The notes below the pieces were generated by a model that worked only from the letters and a program-made list of their open reading frames with translations, was not told the DNA's origin and made no database searches. A DNA stretch of 64,000 bases from the NCBI GenBank assembly GCA_029721435.1, contig CM056583.1, forward strand, positions 71,604,120-71,668,119, given 5' to 3'. The position numbers were made by a program, and so were the translations under genes. Shown here one piece after another: positions 12,960-24,975 of this stretch. Every line of letters begins with the position of its first letter. The first letter of the stretch is position 1. This DNA is from Gymnothorax reevesii. Lineage: Eukaryota; Chordata; Actinopteri; Anguilliformes; Muraenidae.

Positions 12960-14450
12960 CCGCGCCCGTCGAGACGGGGGCAAGTCGCCTACAAGTGCCG
13001 TCGAGCATTGTCATTCGTCGGACAGTACGAGACTGAGGGAAATGTGTTATGTTGAGTTGAATGAAAACCCCTTTACTGAAAGAGATTTTTCTTTTGTAAA
13101 ATGGAGCTATGAGCCATGGGACCTGCTCAACGTATCTGAAGCAGATTTAATCACTGCTGTGTATTGTGGAATCTTCCCCCATGCATGAACTTAGTGAGGG
13201 GAGATGAGCCGTGTCATCCTATTGCCACCCGGTGGACAGAATGTGTAGCAGCATAAGTAAAAACACAGCAAATCAATAATAATCCAGAAATTAATAAATA
13301 CTTCTTCTACGTAAGTCCTAGAAAGCTGATATTTTGGGAGCATGTTCCCTGAACACAGACAAAAGTTTCATACGCTGCAACCTATGGTGAATTCAGAAGT
13401 TCGTCACTCTATATTTTTGGAAATATGAATATTCATAACATGTTAATATCTCAACAAGTATTAATTCAAATCGTTCCATGCTTGGCAATCTGATTCCTCA
13501 TATAGAGTTTATGTAGCATACCAAAGATCATTTTGATCCAATCAACGGTTTGTCCACAGCAAGAGAAAATGTATTACTGTACAGTGTATTATGTACATAA
13601 AAATTTTTATCTCATAAAGTCTTTCATGAATTTTCACGAAATCAAGGCTCAATGCAGAACATAATACAGCAATAATGAGTGATTTTTTTCAGAATTTTCA
13701 GACATTGCGACAGTCCGTGGTGAAAGCAAAAGACCCATTTTGGTGTATTTAGGTGGCGCTAGAGAGCCATTTTGTGTCTTGGGTTGAAAATTTTGAAAGA
13801 CTAAATATCTTTGAAGCCTCAATGAATTATGTGCAAAATTTGGTGTGTTTTTGACCATGTTTAAGGGGTCAAATTAAGGTTGGGAATTGTGTACGCATCG
13901 GAAAAAGGCAGTCAAAGTGGCTGCGGACCCCACCTTTGACGCCTCATAAAATCGAATCCGTAGGACTTTTGAAAAAGTTGTACAGTAGTTTTCATTGGAA
14001 GAGTTTGCTTTGTCATCTATTAGCATTTGGGGTTGATACAATGAACGCCCTAGGAGGAGTTCGCGTTTGTTCGAGGGCAAATTTTGGCCAAATTTGGGGC
14101 AAAATGGGAATGTTGATATGGAAATTGCGGACTCCCTGTTCGATTTAGGTCAGGGGGTGAATGCCCCCCATTTTTAGGTCTTGATGAGATGAACAATATA
14201 GTCTTGGTTCCATCTCTCTACGACTTTCCTACCGGTCGTGGTGGCCCTATAAGTGCCGAAAAAATGTGTCTTGGTGGCGCTAGAGAGCCATTTTGTGACC
14301 AATGGGGATAATGTTTTCATTTTATCAAATTTTTCGCCAGACTTGAGGTGCGTGCCAATTTTGGTGAGTTTTTGAGCATGTTTAGGGGGTCAAATTTAAG
14401 CTCAAAGAGGCGTCGGAAAAAAGAATAATAATAAAGAAAAAACACGAGAA
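12960..14450. repeat. Second diverged monomer inside the homogeneous array
   Basis: The homogeneous array stops inside the GC-rich doublet near 12960. A diverged unit follows, with altered anchor, doublet and central block. The array returns to the near-identical form around the hairpin at 14455. The abrupt left switch inside the doublet looks like a recombination or gene-conversion boundary. Confidence 0.7.
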
Positions 14451-17400
14451 AAACAATAGGGTCCTCTCCAAGGCCCTGCAGGCCTGGAGGCTCGGACCCT
14501 AATTAAAGCTGCAAGCAGCGTTGGGGCGGGTCCTCGCCCACCCGCGCATGTCGAAACGGGGGCGAGACGCCCACCCGTGCATGTCGAAAGGGGGGCGAGA
14601 CGCGTTCGAGCGATGTCGAGCATGGTCATTCGTTGGACAGTACGAGATAGTGGGAAATCTTTCATGTTGAGTTGAGTGCAAACCCCTTTACTGCAAGAGA
14701 TTTTTGTCTTGAATATTGGAGCTATGAGCCATGGAACCTGGGCAAAGTATCTGAAGCACATTTAATCACTGGTGTGTATTGTGAAATCTTCCCCCATGCA
14801 TGAACTTAGTGAAGGGAGATGAGCCGTGTCATCCTATTGCCACCCGGTGGACAGAATGTGTAGCTGCACATAGAAAAACATGGAAAATAAATAATAATCA
14901 AGAAATTAATAAATGCTTCTTCTACGTAAATTCTAGAGAGCTGATATTTTGGGAGCATGTTCCCTGAACACAGACAAAAGTTTGATACCCTGCAACTTAT
15001 GGTGAATTCAGAAGTGCGTCACTCTATATTTTTCAAAATATGAATATTCATAACATATTAATATCTCCAGAAATATTCATAGAAATTGTTCCATGCTTGG
15101 CAGTTTGTCTGTACACATGGAGCTTATGAAGTCTACCAAAGGACATTTTGATACAATTAACGGTTTGTTCACAGTAAGAAATTATGTGATACTGTACAGC
15201 ATATTATGAACATAACATTTTTTATTTCAAGAAGTCTTCATTGGATTTTCACGAAATCAAGTGAGAATATCTGTCATGGTACAGCAATGATGTGTGATTT
15301 TTTTCTAAATTTTTAAACATTGCGTCAGGCCGTGGTGTAAGCAAAAGTGCCATTTTGGAGGATATAGGTGGCGCTAGAGAGCCATTTTGTGCCTTTGGTG
15401 AAGAATTTTGGGATAAGAGATATGTTTGTTGCCTGTAAGAATTTACTGCAAAATTTTGTTCGTTTTTGACCATGTTTAAGCGGTTAAATTAATGTTGGAA
15501 ATTGCGTATGCATCGGGAAAAGGCAGTCAAAGTGGCTGCGGACCCCATCTTTGACGCCTCATAAAATCCAAACCGTAGGACTTTTGAAAAAGTTGTACAG
15601 TAGTTTTCATCGGAAGAGTGTGCTGTGTCATCTATTAGCATTTGGGGTCGATACGATGAACGCCCTAGGAGGAGTTCGCGTTTGTTCGAGGGCAAATTTT
15701 GGCCAAATTTAGGGTGAAATGCAAGTTTTGATATGCAAATTGCGGACTTCCTGTTTGATTTAGGTAATAGGTGTCGATTGTTTATTTTTAGTCCTTGATG
15801 AGCTGAACAATATAGTGTTGGTTGCATCTCTCTATGACTTTCCTACCGGGCGTGGTGGCCCTCTAAAGGCCAGTAAAAAGTGCCTTGGTGGCGCTAGAGA
15901 GCCATTTTGTGACCTATGGGGAGAGTTTTTTCATTTTATCAAATTTTTCGCCAGACCTGACGAGCGTGCCGATTTTGGTGAGTTTTTGAGCATGTTTAGG
16001 GGGTCAAATTTGAGCGCAAAGAGGCGTAAGAAAAAACAAAGAATAATAATAATTAAAGCTGCAAGCAGCGTTGGGACGGGTCCTCGCCGACCTGCGCACG
16101 TCGAAACGGGGGCGAGACGCCCACCCGCGCATGTCGAAAGGGGGGCGAGACGCGTTCGAGCGATGTCGGGCATTGTGATTCGTGGAACAGTACGAGATAG
16201 TGAGAAATGTTTTATGTTGAGTTGAGTGCAAACCCCTTCACTGCAAGAGATTTTTGTTTTGAATAATGGAGCTATGAGCCATGGAACCTGGTCAAAGTAT
16301 CTGAAGCACATTTAATCACTGGTGTGTATTGTGAAATCTTCCCCCATGCATGAACTTAGTGAAGGGAGATGATCCGTGGGCTCCAACTGCTACCCGGTGG
16401 ACAATTGTGTAGTAGCACCCAGAAATACATGGAAATCAAAAAAGATCAAGAAATTAATAAATGCTTCTTCTACGTAAATCCTAGAAAGCTGAGATTTTGG
16501 GAGCATGTTCCCTGAACACAGACAAAAGTTTCATACGCTGCAACTTATGGTGAATTCAGAAGTGCGTCACTCTATATTTTTCAAAATATGAATATTCATA
16601 ACATATTAATATCTCCAGAAATATTAATAGGAATTGTTCCATGCTTGGCAGTTTGTGTGTACACATGGAGCTTATGAAGTCTACCAAAGGACATTTTGAT
16701 ACAATAAACGGTTTGTTCACAGTAAGAAATTATGTGATACTGTACAGCATATGATGAACATAACATTTTTTATTTCAAGAAGTCTTCATTGGATTTTCAC
16801 GAAATCAAGTGAGAATATCTGTCATGGTACAGCAATGATGTGTGTTTTTTTTCAGAATTTTTAAACATTGCGTCAGGGCGTGGTGAAAGCAAAAGTGCCA
16901 TTTTGGAGGATTTAGGTGGCGCTAGAGAGCCATTTTGTGCCTTTGGTGAAGAATTTTGGGATAAGAGATATGTTTGTTGCCTGTAAGAATTTACTGCAAA
17001 ATTTTGTTCGTTTTTGACCATGTTTAAGCGGTTAAATTAATGTTGGAAATGGCGTATGCATCGGGAAAAGGCAGTGAAAGTGGCTGCGGACCCCATCTTT
17101 GACGCCTCATAAAATCCAGACCGTAGGACTTTTGAAAAAGTTGTACAGTAGTTTTCATCGGAAGAGTGTGCTGTGTCATCTATTAGCATTTGGGGTCGAT
17201 ACGATGAACGCCCTAGGAGGAGTTCGCGTTTGTTCGAGGGCACATTTTGGCCAAATTTAGGGGAAAATGCAAATTTTGATATGCAAATTGCGGACTTCCT
17301 GTTTGATTTAGGTAATAGGTGTCGATTGTTCATTTTTAGGCCTTGATGAGATGAACAATATAGTGTTGGTTGCATCTCTCTATGACTTTCCTACCGGGCG

Positions 17401-17619
17401 TGGTGGCCCTCTAAAGGCCAGTAAAAAGTGCCTTGGTGGCGCTAGAGAGCCATTTTGTGACCTATGGGGAGAATTTTTTCATTTTATCAAATTTTTCGCC
17501 AGACCGGACGAGCGTGCCGATTTTGGTGAGTTTTTGAGCATGTTTAGGGGGTCAAATTTGAGCGCAAAGAGGCGTAAGAAGAAATAAAGAATAATAATAA
17601 TAAGAAACACGAGAAAAAC

Positions 17620-17896
17620 AATAGGGTCCTCTCCAAGGCCCTGCAGGCCTGGAGGCTCGGACCCTAATAATAATAATAATAATAATAAGAAACATAGCAG
17701 GAACAATAGGGTCCTCTCTGAGGCCTTGCAGGCCTCGAGGCTCGGACCCTAATAATAATAAGAAACACGACAAAAACAATAGGGTCCTCTCCAAGGCCCT
17801 GCAGGCCTGGAGGCTCGGACCCTAATAATAAGAAACTGACCAGGAACAATAGGGTCCTCTCTGAGGCCTTTCAGGCCTCGAGGCTCGGACCCTAAT
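17620..17896. repeat. Cluster of four tandem 49-bp hairpin modules
   Basis: Modules lie at 17620-17668, 17705-17753, 17778-17826 and 17848-17896, separated by (AAT)n plus a leader such as AAGAAACATAGCAGGAACA. Two sequence types alternate: AAGGCCCTGCAGGCCTGG in modules 1 and 3, and GAGGCCTTNCAGGCCTCG in modules 2 and 4. This cluster accounts for the extra length of this monomer. Confidence 0.85.
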
Positions 17897-20800
17897 AATT
17901 AAAGCTGCAAGCAGCGTTGGGGCGGGTCCTCGCCCACCGGTGCATGTCGAAACGGGGGCGAGACGCCCACCCGGGCATGTCGAAAGGGGGGCGAGACGCG
18001 TTCGAGCGATGTCGAGCATTGTCATTCGTTGGACAGTACGAGATAGTGGGAAATCTTTTATGTTGAGTTGAGTGCAAACCCCTTCACTGCAAGAGATTTT
18101 TGTTTTGAATAATGGAGCTATGAGCCATGGAACCTGGTCAAAGTATCTGAAGCACATTTAATCACTGGTGTGTATTGTGAAATCTTCCCCCATGCATGAA
18201 CTTAGTGAAGGGAGATGAGCCGTGTCATCCTATTGCCACCCGGTGGACAGAATGTGTAGCAGCACATAGAAAAACATGGAAAATCAATAATAATCAAGAA
18301 ATTAATAAATGCTTCTTCTACGTATATTCTAGAGAGCTGATATTTTGGTAGCATGTTCCTTGAGCACAGACAAAAGTTTGATACCCTGCAACTTATGGTG
18401 AATTCAGAAGTGCGTCACTCTATATTTTTCAAAATATGAATATTCATAACATATTAATATCTCCAGAAATATTCATAGAAATTGTTCCATGCTTGGCAGT
18501 TTGTCTGTACACATGGAGCTTATGAAGTCTACCAAAGGACATTTTGATACAATCAACGGTTTGTTCACAGTAAGAAATTATGTGATACTGTACAGCATAT
18601 TATGAACATAACATTTTTTATTTCAAGAAGTCTTCATTGGATTTTCACGAAATCAAGTGAGAATATCTGTCATGGTACAGCAATGATGTGTGATTTTTTT
18701 CAGAATTTTTAAACATTGCGTCAGGCCGTGGTGTAAGCAAAAGTGCCATTTTGGAGGATTTAGGTGGCGCTAGAGAGCCATTTTGTGCCTTTGGTGAAAA
18801 ATTTTGGGATAAGAGATATGTTTGTTGCCTGTAAGAATTTACTGCAAAATTTTGTTCGTTTTTGACCATGTTTAAGTGATAAAAATAATGTTGGAAATTG
18901 CGTATGCATCGGGAAAAGGCAGTGAAAGTGGCTGCGGACCCCATCTTTGACGCCTCATAAAATCCAAACCGTAGGACTTTTGAAAAAGTTGTACAGTAGT
19001 TTTCATCGGAAGAGTGTGCTGTGTCATCTATTAGCATTTGGGGTTGATACAATGAACGCCCCGAGAGGAGTTCGCGTTTGTTCGAGGGCAAATTTTGGGC
19101 AAATTTAGGGTGAAATGCAAATTTTGATATGCAAATTGCGGACTTCCTGTTTGATTTAGGTAATAGGTGTCGATTGTTCATTTTTAGTCCTTGATGAGAT
19201 GAACAATATAGTGTTGGTTGCATCTCTCTATGACTTTCCTACCGGCCGTGGTGGCCCTCTAAAGGCCAGTAAAAAGTGCCTTGGTGGCGCTAGAGAGCCA
19301 TTTTGTGACCTATGGGGAGAGTTTTTTCATTTTATCAAATTTTTCGCCAGAATTGACGAGCGTGCCGATTTTGGTGAGTTTTTGAGCATGTTTAGGGGGT
19401 CAAATTCAAGCTCAAAGAGGCGTAAGAAAAAACAAAGAATAATTAAAGCTGCAAGCAGCGTTGGGACGGGTCCTCGCCCACCCGCGCAAGTCGAAACGGG
19501 GGCGAGACACCCACCTGTGCATGTCGAAACGGGGGCGAGACGCGTTGGAGCGATGTCGAGCATTGTGATTCGTTGAACAGTACGAGATAGTGGGAAATCT
19601 TTTATTTTGAGTTGAGTGCAAACCCCTTCACTGCAAGAGATTTTTGTTTTGAATAATGGAGCTATGAGCCATGGAACCTGGTCAAAGTATCTGGAGCACA
19701 TTTAATCACTGGTGTGTATTGTGAAATCTTCCCCCATGCATGAACTTAGTGAAGGGAGCTGATCCGTGGGCTCCAACTTCCACCCGGTGGACAATTGTGT
19801 AGTAGCACACAGAAATACATGGAAATCAATGAAAATCAAGAAATTCATAAATGCTTCTTCTACGTAAATCCTAGAAAGCTGAGATTTTGGGAGCATGTTC
19901 CCTGAACACAGACAAAAGTTTCATACGCTGCAACTTATGGTGAATTCAGAAGTGCGTCACTCTATATTTTTCAAAATATGAATATTCATAACATATTAAT
20001 ATCTCCAGAAATATTAATAGAAATTGTTCCATGCTTGGCAGTTTGTGTGTACACATGGAGCTTATGAAGTGTACCAAAGGACATTTTGATACAATAAACG
20101 GTTTGTTCACAGTAAGAAATTATGTGATACTGTACAGCATATGATGAACATAACATTTTTTATTTCAAGAAGTCTTCATTGGATTTTCACGAAATCAAGT
20201 GAGAATATCTGTCATGGTACAGCAATGATGTGTGTTTTTTTTCAGGATTTTTACACATTGCGTCAGGGCGTGGTGTAAGCAAAAGTGCCATTTTGGAGGA
20301 TTTAGGTGGCGCTAGAGAGCCATTTTGTGCCTTTGGTGAAGAATTTTGGGATAAGAGATATGTTTGTTGCCTGTAAGAATTTACTGCAAAATTTTGTTCG
20401 TTTTTGACCATGTTTAAGCGGTTAAATTAATGTTGGAAATGGCGTATGCATCGGGAAAAGGCAGTCAAAGTGGCTGCGGACCCCATCTTTGACGCCTCAT
20501 AAAATCCAGACCGTAGGACTTTTGAAAAAGTTGTACAGTAGTTTTCATCGGAAGAGTGTGCTGTGTCATCTATTAGCATTTGGGGTCGATACGATGAACG
20601 CCCTAGGAGGAGTTCGCGTTTGTTCGACGGCACATTTTGGCCAAATTTAGGGGAAAATGCAAATTTTGATATGCAAATTGCGGACTTCCTGTTTGATTTA
20701 GGTAATAGGTGTCGATTGTTCATTTTTAGGCCTTGATGAGATGAACAATATAGTGTTGGTTGCATCTCTCTATGACTTTCCTACCGGGCGTGGTGGCCCT

Positions 20801-22626
20801 CTAAAGGCCAGTGAAAAGTGCCTTGGTGGCGCTAGAGAGCCATTTTGTGACCTATGGGGAGAATTTTTTCATTTTATCAAATTTTTCGCCAGACCGGACG
20901 AGCGTGCCGATTTTGGTGAGTTTTTGAGCATGTTTAGGGGGTCAAATTTGAGCGCAAAGAGGCGTAAGAAGAAATAAAGAATAATAATAATAAGAAACAC
21001 GAGAAAAACAATAGGGTCCTCTCCAAGGCCCTGCAGGCCTGGAGGCTCGGACCCTAATTAAAGCTGCAAGCAGCGTTGGGGCGGGTCCTCGCCCACCGGT
21101 GCATGTCGAAACGGGGGCGAGACGCCCATCCGCGCATGTCGAAAGGGGGGCGAGACGCGTCGGAGCGATGTCGAGCATTGTGATTCGTTGAACAGTACGA
21201 GATAGTGGGAAATTTTTTATGTTGAGTTGAGTGCAAACCCCTTCACTGCAAGAGATGTTTGTTTTGAATAATGGAGCTATGAGCCATGGAACCTGGTCAA
21301 AGTATCTGAAGCACATTTAATCACTGGTGTGTATTGTGAAATCTTCCCCCATGCATGAACTTAGTGAAGGGAGATGATCCGTGGGCTGCAACTGCCACCC
21401 GGTGGACAATTGTGTAGTAGCACACAGAAATACATGGAAATCAATAAAAATCAAGAAATTAATAAATGCTTCTTCTACGTTAATCCTAGAAAGCAGAGAT
21501 TTTGGGAGCATGTTCCCTGAACACAGACAAAAGTTTCATACGCTGCAACTTATGGTGAATTCAGAAGTGCGTCACTCTATATTTTTCAAAATATGAATAT
21601 TCATAACATATTAATATCTCCAGAAATATTCATAGAAATTGTTCCATGCTCGGCAGTTTGTCTGTACACATGGAGCTTATGAAGTCTACCAAAGGACATC
21701 TTGATACAATAAACGGTTTGTTCACAGTAAGAAATTATGTGATACTGTACAGCATATGATGAACATAACATTTTTTATTTCAAGAAGTCTTCATTGGATT
21801 TTCACGAAATCAAGTGAGAATATCTGTCATGGTACAGCAATGATGTGTGATTTTTTTCAGAATTTTTAAACATTGCGTCAGGGCGTGGTGTAAGCAAAAG
21901 TGCCATTTTGGAGGATTTAGGTGGCGCTAGAGAGCCATTTTGTGCCTTTGGTGAAGAATTTTGGGATAAGAGATATGTTTGTTGCCTGTAAGAATTTACT
22001 CCAAAATTTTGTTAGTTTTTGACCATGTTTAAGCGGTAAAATTAATGTTGGAAATTGCGTATGCATCGGGAAAAGGCAGTCAGAGTGGCTGCGGACCCCA
22101 TCTTTGACGCCTCATAAAATCCAAACGGTAGGACTTTTGAAAAAGTTGTACAGTAGTTTTCATCGGAAGAGTGTGCTGTGTCATCTATTAGCATTTGGGG
22201 TCGATACGATGAACGCCCTAGGAGGAGTTCGCGTTTGTTCGAGGGCAAATTTTGGCCAAATTTAGGGGAAAATGCAAATTTTGATATGCAAATTGCGGAC
22301 TTCCTGTTTGATTTAGGAAATAGGTGTCGATTGTTCATTTTTAGGCCTTGATGAGATGAACAAAATAGTGTTGGTTGCATCTCTCTGTGACTTTCCTACC
22401 GGGCGTGGTGGCCCTCTAAAGGCCAGTAAAAAGTGCCTTGGTGGCGCTAGAGAGCCATTTTGTGACCTATGGGGAGAATTTTTTCATTTTATCAAATTTT
22501 TCGCCAGACCAAAGGTGCGTGCCAATTTTGGTGAGTTTTCGAGCATGTTTAGGGGGTCAAATTTGAGCGGAAAGTGGCGTATAGTGAAAGAAACAAAGAA
22601 AGAATAATAAGAAACACGAGAAATAC

Positions 22627-22812
22627 AATAGGGTCCTCTCCAAGGCCCTGCAGGCCTGGAGGCTCGGACCCTAATAAGAAACATAGCAGGAACAATAGGG
22701 TCCTCTCTGAGGCCTTTCAGGCCTCGAGGCTCGGACCCTAATAATAAGAAACACGACAAAAACAATAGGGTCCTCTCTGAGGCCTTGCAGGCCTCGAGGC
22801 TCGGACCCTAAT
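22627..22812. repeat. Cluster of three hairpin modules at the array end
   Basis: Modules lie at 22627-22675, 22694-22742 and 22764-22812. The array stops after the third one. The sequence then runs through a short (AAT)n into non-repeated DNA, without the TTAA-AGCTGCAAGCAGC block that follows the other hairpins. Confidence 0.85.
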
Positions 22813-24642
22813 AATAATAATAACGACAACATAAGCGAATACACAAGAACATAATAAAATAAATACAGAGGCTGTCAAGATGTTTCTTTTATCTGTTGTG
22901 TTTTGTAAAGTTTTGCCCATAAAAGACATTTCCTTTCATATTTAATAACTCTGACCATATTTGACCTCTCTGATTTACTATCTATATGATGCAGCTTGTT
23001 TGTTTCAGCGGAGGCACACTGGCGATAGACCAAAGGAAACCTATCGCAATAAACATAATTTCTTTGACTTGTCAGTCGTAAATGCTTTTTCCGTCAAATG
23101 ATTCCACGATGCACAGATTTCCCCCAACGTTGTAGTCCGTCCCTTCACTATGACGGTGTCGAGGACACGTCCATATCCAGGCATTTCTCTCTCACGCTTG
23201 CACAGTTCTGGTAGTTGTTCAGCGCAGGAGCACAACTGTTAGTTGTTCAACACGCTCAAAGCCCCGAGCCGTCTTCGCCTAGGCAAGTGTGTCAGCTAAT
23301 GTGCTAAATCTGAAAATAGTTTTTAACAGGTGCCTTTTCTCTTCTACTGGCTATATCTTATATTGCAAAAAAGTGAGCGAAGTGGTTTGTCGTCGGACAG
23401 TTCCTAGGTAAGTTTATAAACCGGCCGATGAAATTTTCAATTTTCCCATCTAATCGTTTCAGATAATATGCAACATACTCGTGTTTATCATGAAAGCTCA
23501 TAGAATGCCAGTTTGACAGACGGTAAGTCATGAACTAATGAAGTTGAAACGATATAAATTTGGCATTTAAGAGTGAACTGAACTCCAAATCTAACGAATT
23601 CCTCAACATTCATTTGACGTAGGTACATAGCTGGAGGGATAATTATTCGTCATAATGTTTGGCTGAGTAATCCAGCCAAGTAAACATTGGCTGTTAAAAA
23701 ACTGTAACGCATTGCAGTTGCTTTCTTAGGATTTGAGCGACAGTTTGGACTGAGACGGTGCTCTCTAGGTTACCATCCTTTAATGAAATATCGCAACATA
23801 ATGGCATTTTTTTGTTCGTTTGTTTTTCTTTGAGCTCGGGCAGCAATGACGCCCAATGCAACCGGGCTTATTATTTGATTTGTTTTGGCTGACTACTGGA
23901 CTGTGCATTTCTGGTATTCGTCGGGGTTTGTTTGAAGTAGTGGGTTCAATTTTGCTGTGGGTGGCATCAGTGACGGTGACACTACACTAGTTGAAATTAA
24001 TGATCGCTCGAAACTGCTTAATCATTCGTTTTGGAGGCGGGCAAGTCATGCATCTCCACATTGTCTGCAACAGCAATATGAATGAAAGAATTAATAAATA
24101 AATAGAAGTATACATTTTGATCAATAAATTGAACAGTATATTGTAGGTTTGCTTTTCAAAGTGAATGCTTTGCAAAAATTGAATGAATGTGGTTGGATGA
24201 ACAGATGAAAAATAGGAAATTATGACTGACTAGTCGTAATAAAAATTAAATGTCACGATGTAAACAAATGACACCACAGGCAGTGGGATGGAATTAACTA
24301 TAATGAACTTGTAAATATTTCTGTGGTCTATGAGTATTGTGGCTGTCACATTAACGCATCTTAGTGTGATGTGGAAAAAAAAACATTATATATGAGAACA
24401 GAATATTATTTATGATCTTTAAATAATGTATAATGCTGCATGTCCATTTGAAATTATCTGATATTTAATAAATAAAGAAATGAATAAATTGCCCCTGCAT
24501 TCTACCTTATCTCTACCTGTTTACAACAGCATTCATCTATACCATAAATTTATCAGTGGAGAATACATTTAAAGTGTGTACAATGTAATTTTATACTATA
24601 TTCAGGCAATACAAGAGTGCTATTGTCATTTTTGTTTTTCAG
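22813..24642. other. NPFFR2: Mostly unique DNA upstream of the NPFFR2 coding exons
   Basis: This is sequence between the array and the first coding exon. No ORF, transposon end or TATA-type promoter stands out. A splice acceptor at 24641-24642 implies at least one upstream noncoding exon, which may lie here or beyond the array, but I cannot place it. Confidence 0.5.
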
Positions 24643-24650
24643 AGCAAAAA

Positions 24651-24975
24651 ATGGAACGGAGACCTGAAAGAAACATCTCAGAGGACTGGACATTTTATTC
24701 TATGAATACTTCCAAGGAATACTCTGACCCCCAATGCAATGTCACATATGTTGTGTTTTATCTGCACAAACCCTCTGTGGCTGCAGTTTTCATCGTCTCC
24801 TACCTGCTTATTTTCCTGGTGTGTATGGTCGGGAATGGAGTGGTTTGTTTTACTATTGTACGAAGCAAGAACATGCGGACTGTCACCAACGTGTTCATAC
24901 TAAATCTTGCAGTAAGTGACCTCCTCGTAGGAATCTTCTGCATGCCTACAACCCTCCTGGACAACATAATAACGG
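24651..24975 (+). CDS. NPFFR2: NPFFR2 coding exon 1 (N-terminus, TM1, TM2)
   Basis: The exon follows the acceptor TTTGTTTTTCAG (ending 24642). The start ATG at 24651 is chosen because it is the only Met between the acceptor and the conserved region. It encodes residues 1-108 plus one base: the glycosylated N-terminus, the [11 protein letters not shown] motif, TM1 and TM2, ending in LLDNIIT. The donor is G|GTAAG at 24976, phase 1. Confidence 0.92.

Larger units (their letters stand above)
1..22812. repeat. Tandem array of ~1.55-1.62 kb monomers (satellite-like)
   Basis: The anchor GGCGTGGTGTAAGCAAAAGT (or a close variant) recurs at about 1, 1558, 4099, 5725, 7343, 8890, 10507, 12123, 13718, 15329, 16878, 18726, 20268 and 21885, all in the same orientation. 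Spacing is about 1.55 kb without the hairpin module, about 1.62 kb with one, and 1.85 kb with four. Most monomers look nearly identical by eye, but 3158-4850 and about 12960-14450 are clearly older. The array enters from outside the left edge and ends inside a hairpin cluster at 22812. Motifs such as GGTGGCGCTAGAGAGCC and AAAGCTGCAAGCAGCG are, from memory, widespread in teleost genomes, but I cannot name the family. No transposase, reverse transcriptase or RNA gene is recognisable in it. Confidence 0.95.

Noticed and set aside
160..22600. Dozens of 60-192 codon ORFs on both strands of the array as protein-coding genes
   Set aside because: They repeat with the monomer, overlap on opposite strands, resemble no known domain, and break in diverged monomers. 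Described as repeat content instead.
4852..22812. CRISPR array or bacterial-type repeat system
   Set aside because: Hairpin modules are spaced mostly 1.6 kb apart, the sequence between clustered copies is (AAT)n rather than unique spacers, and the context is a vertebrate genome.
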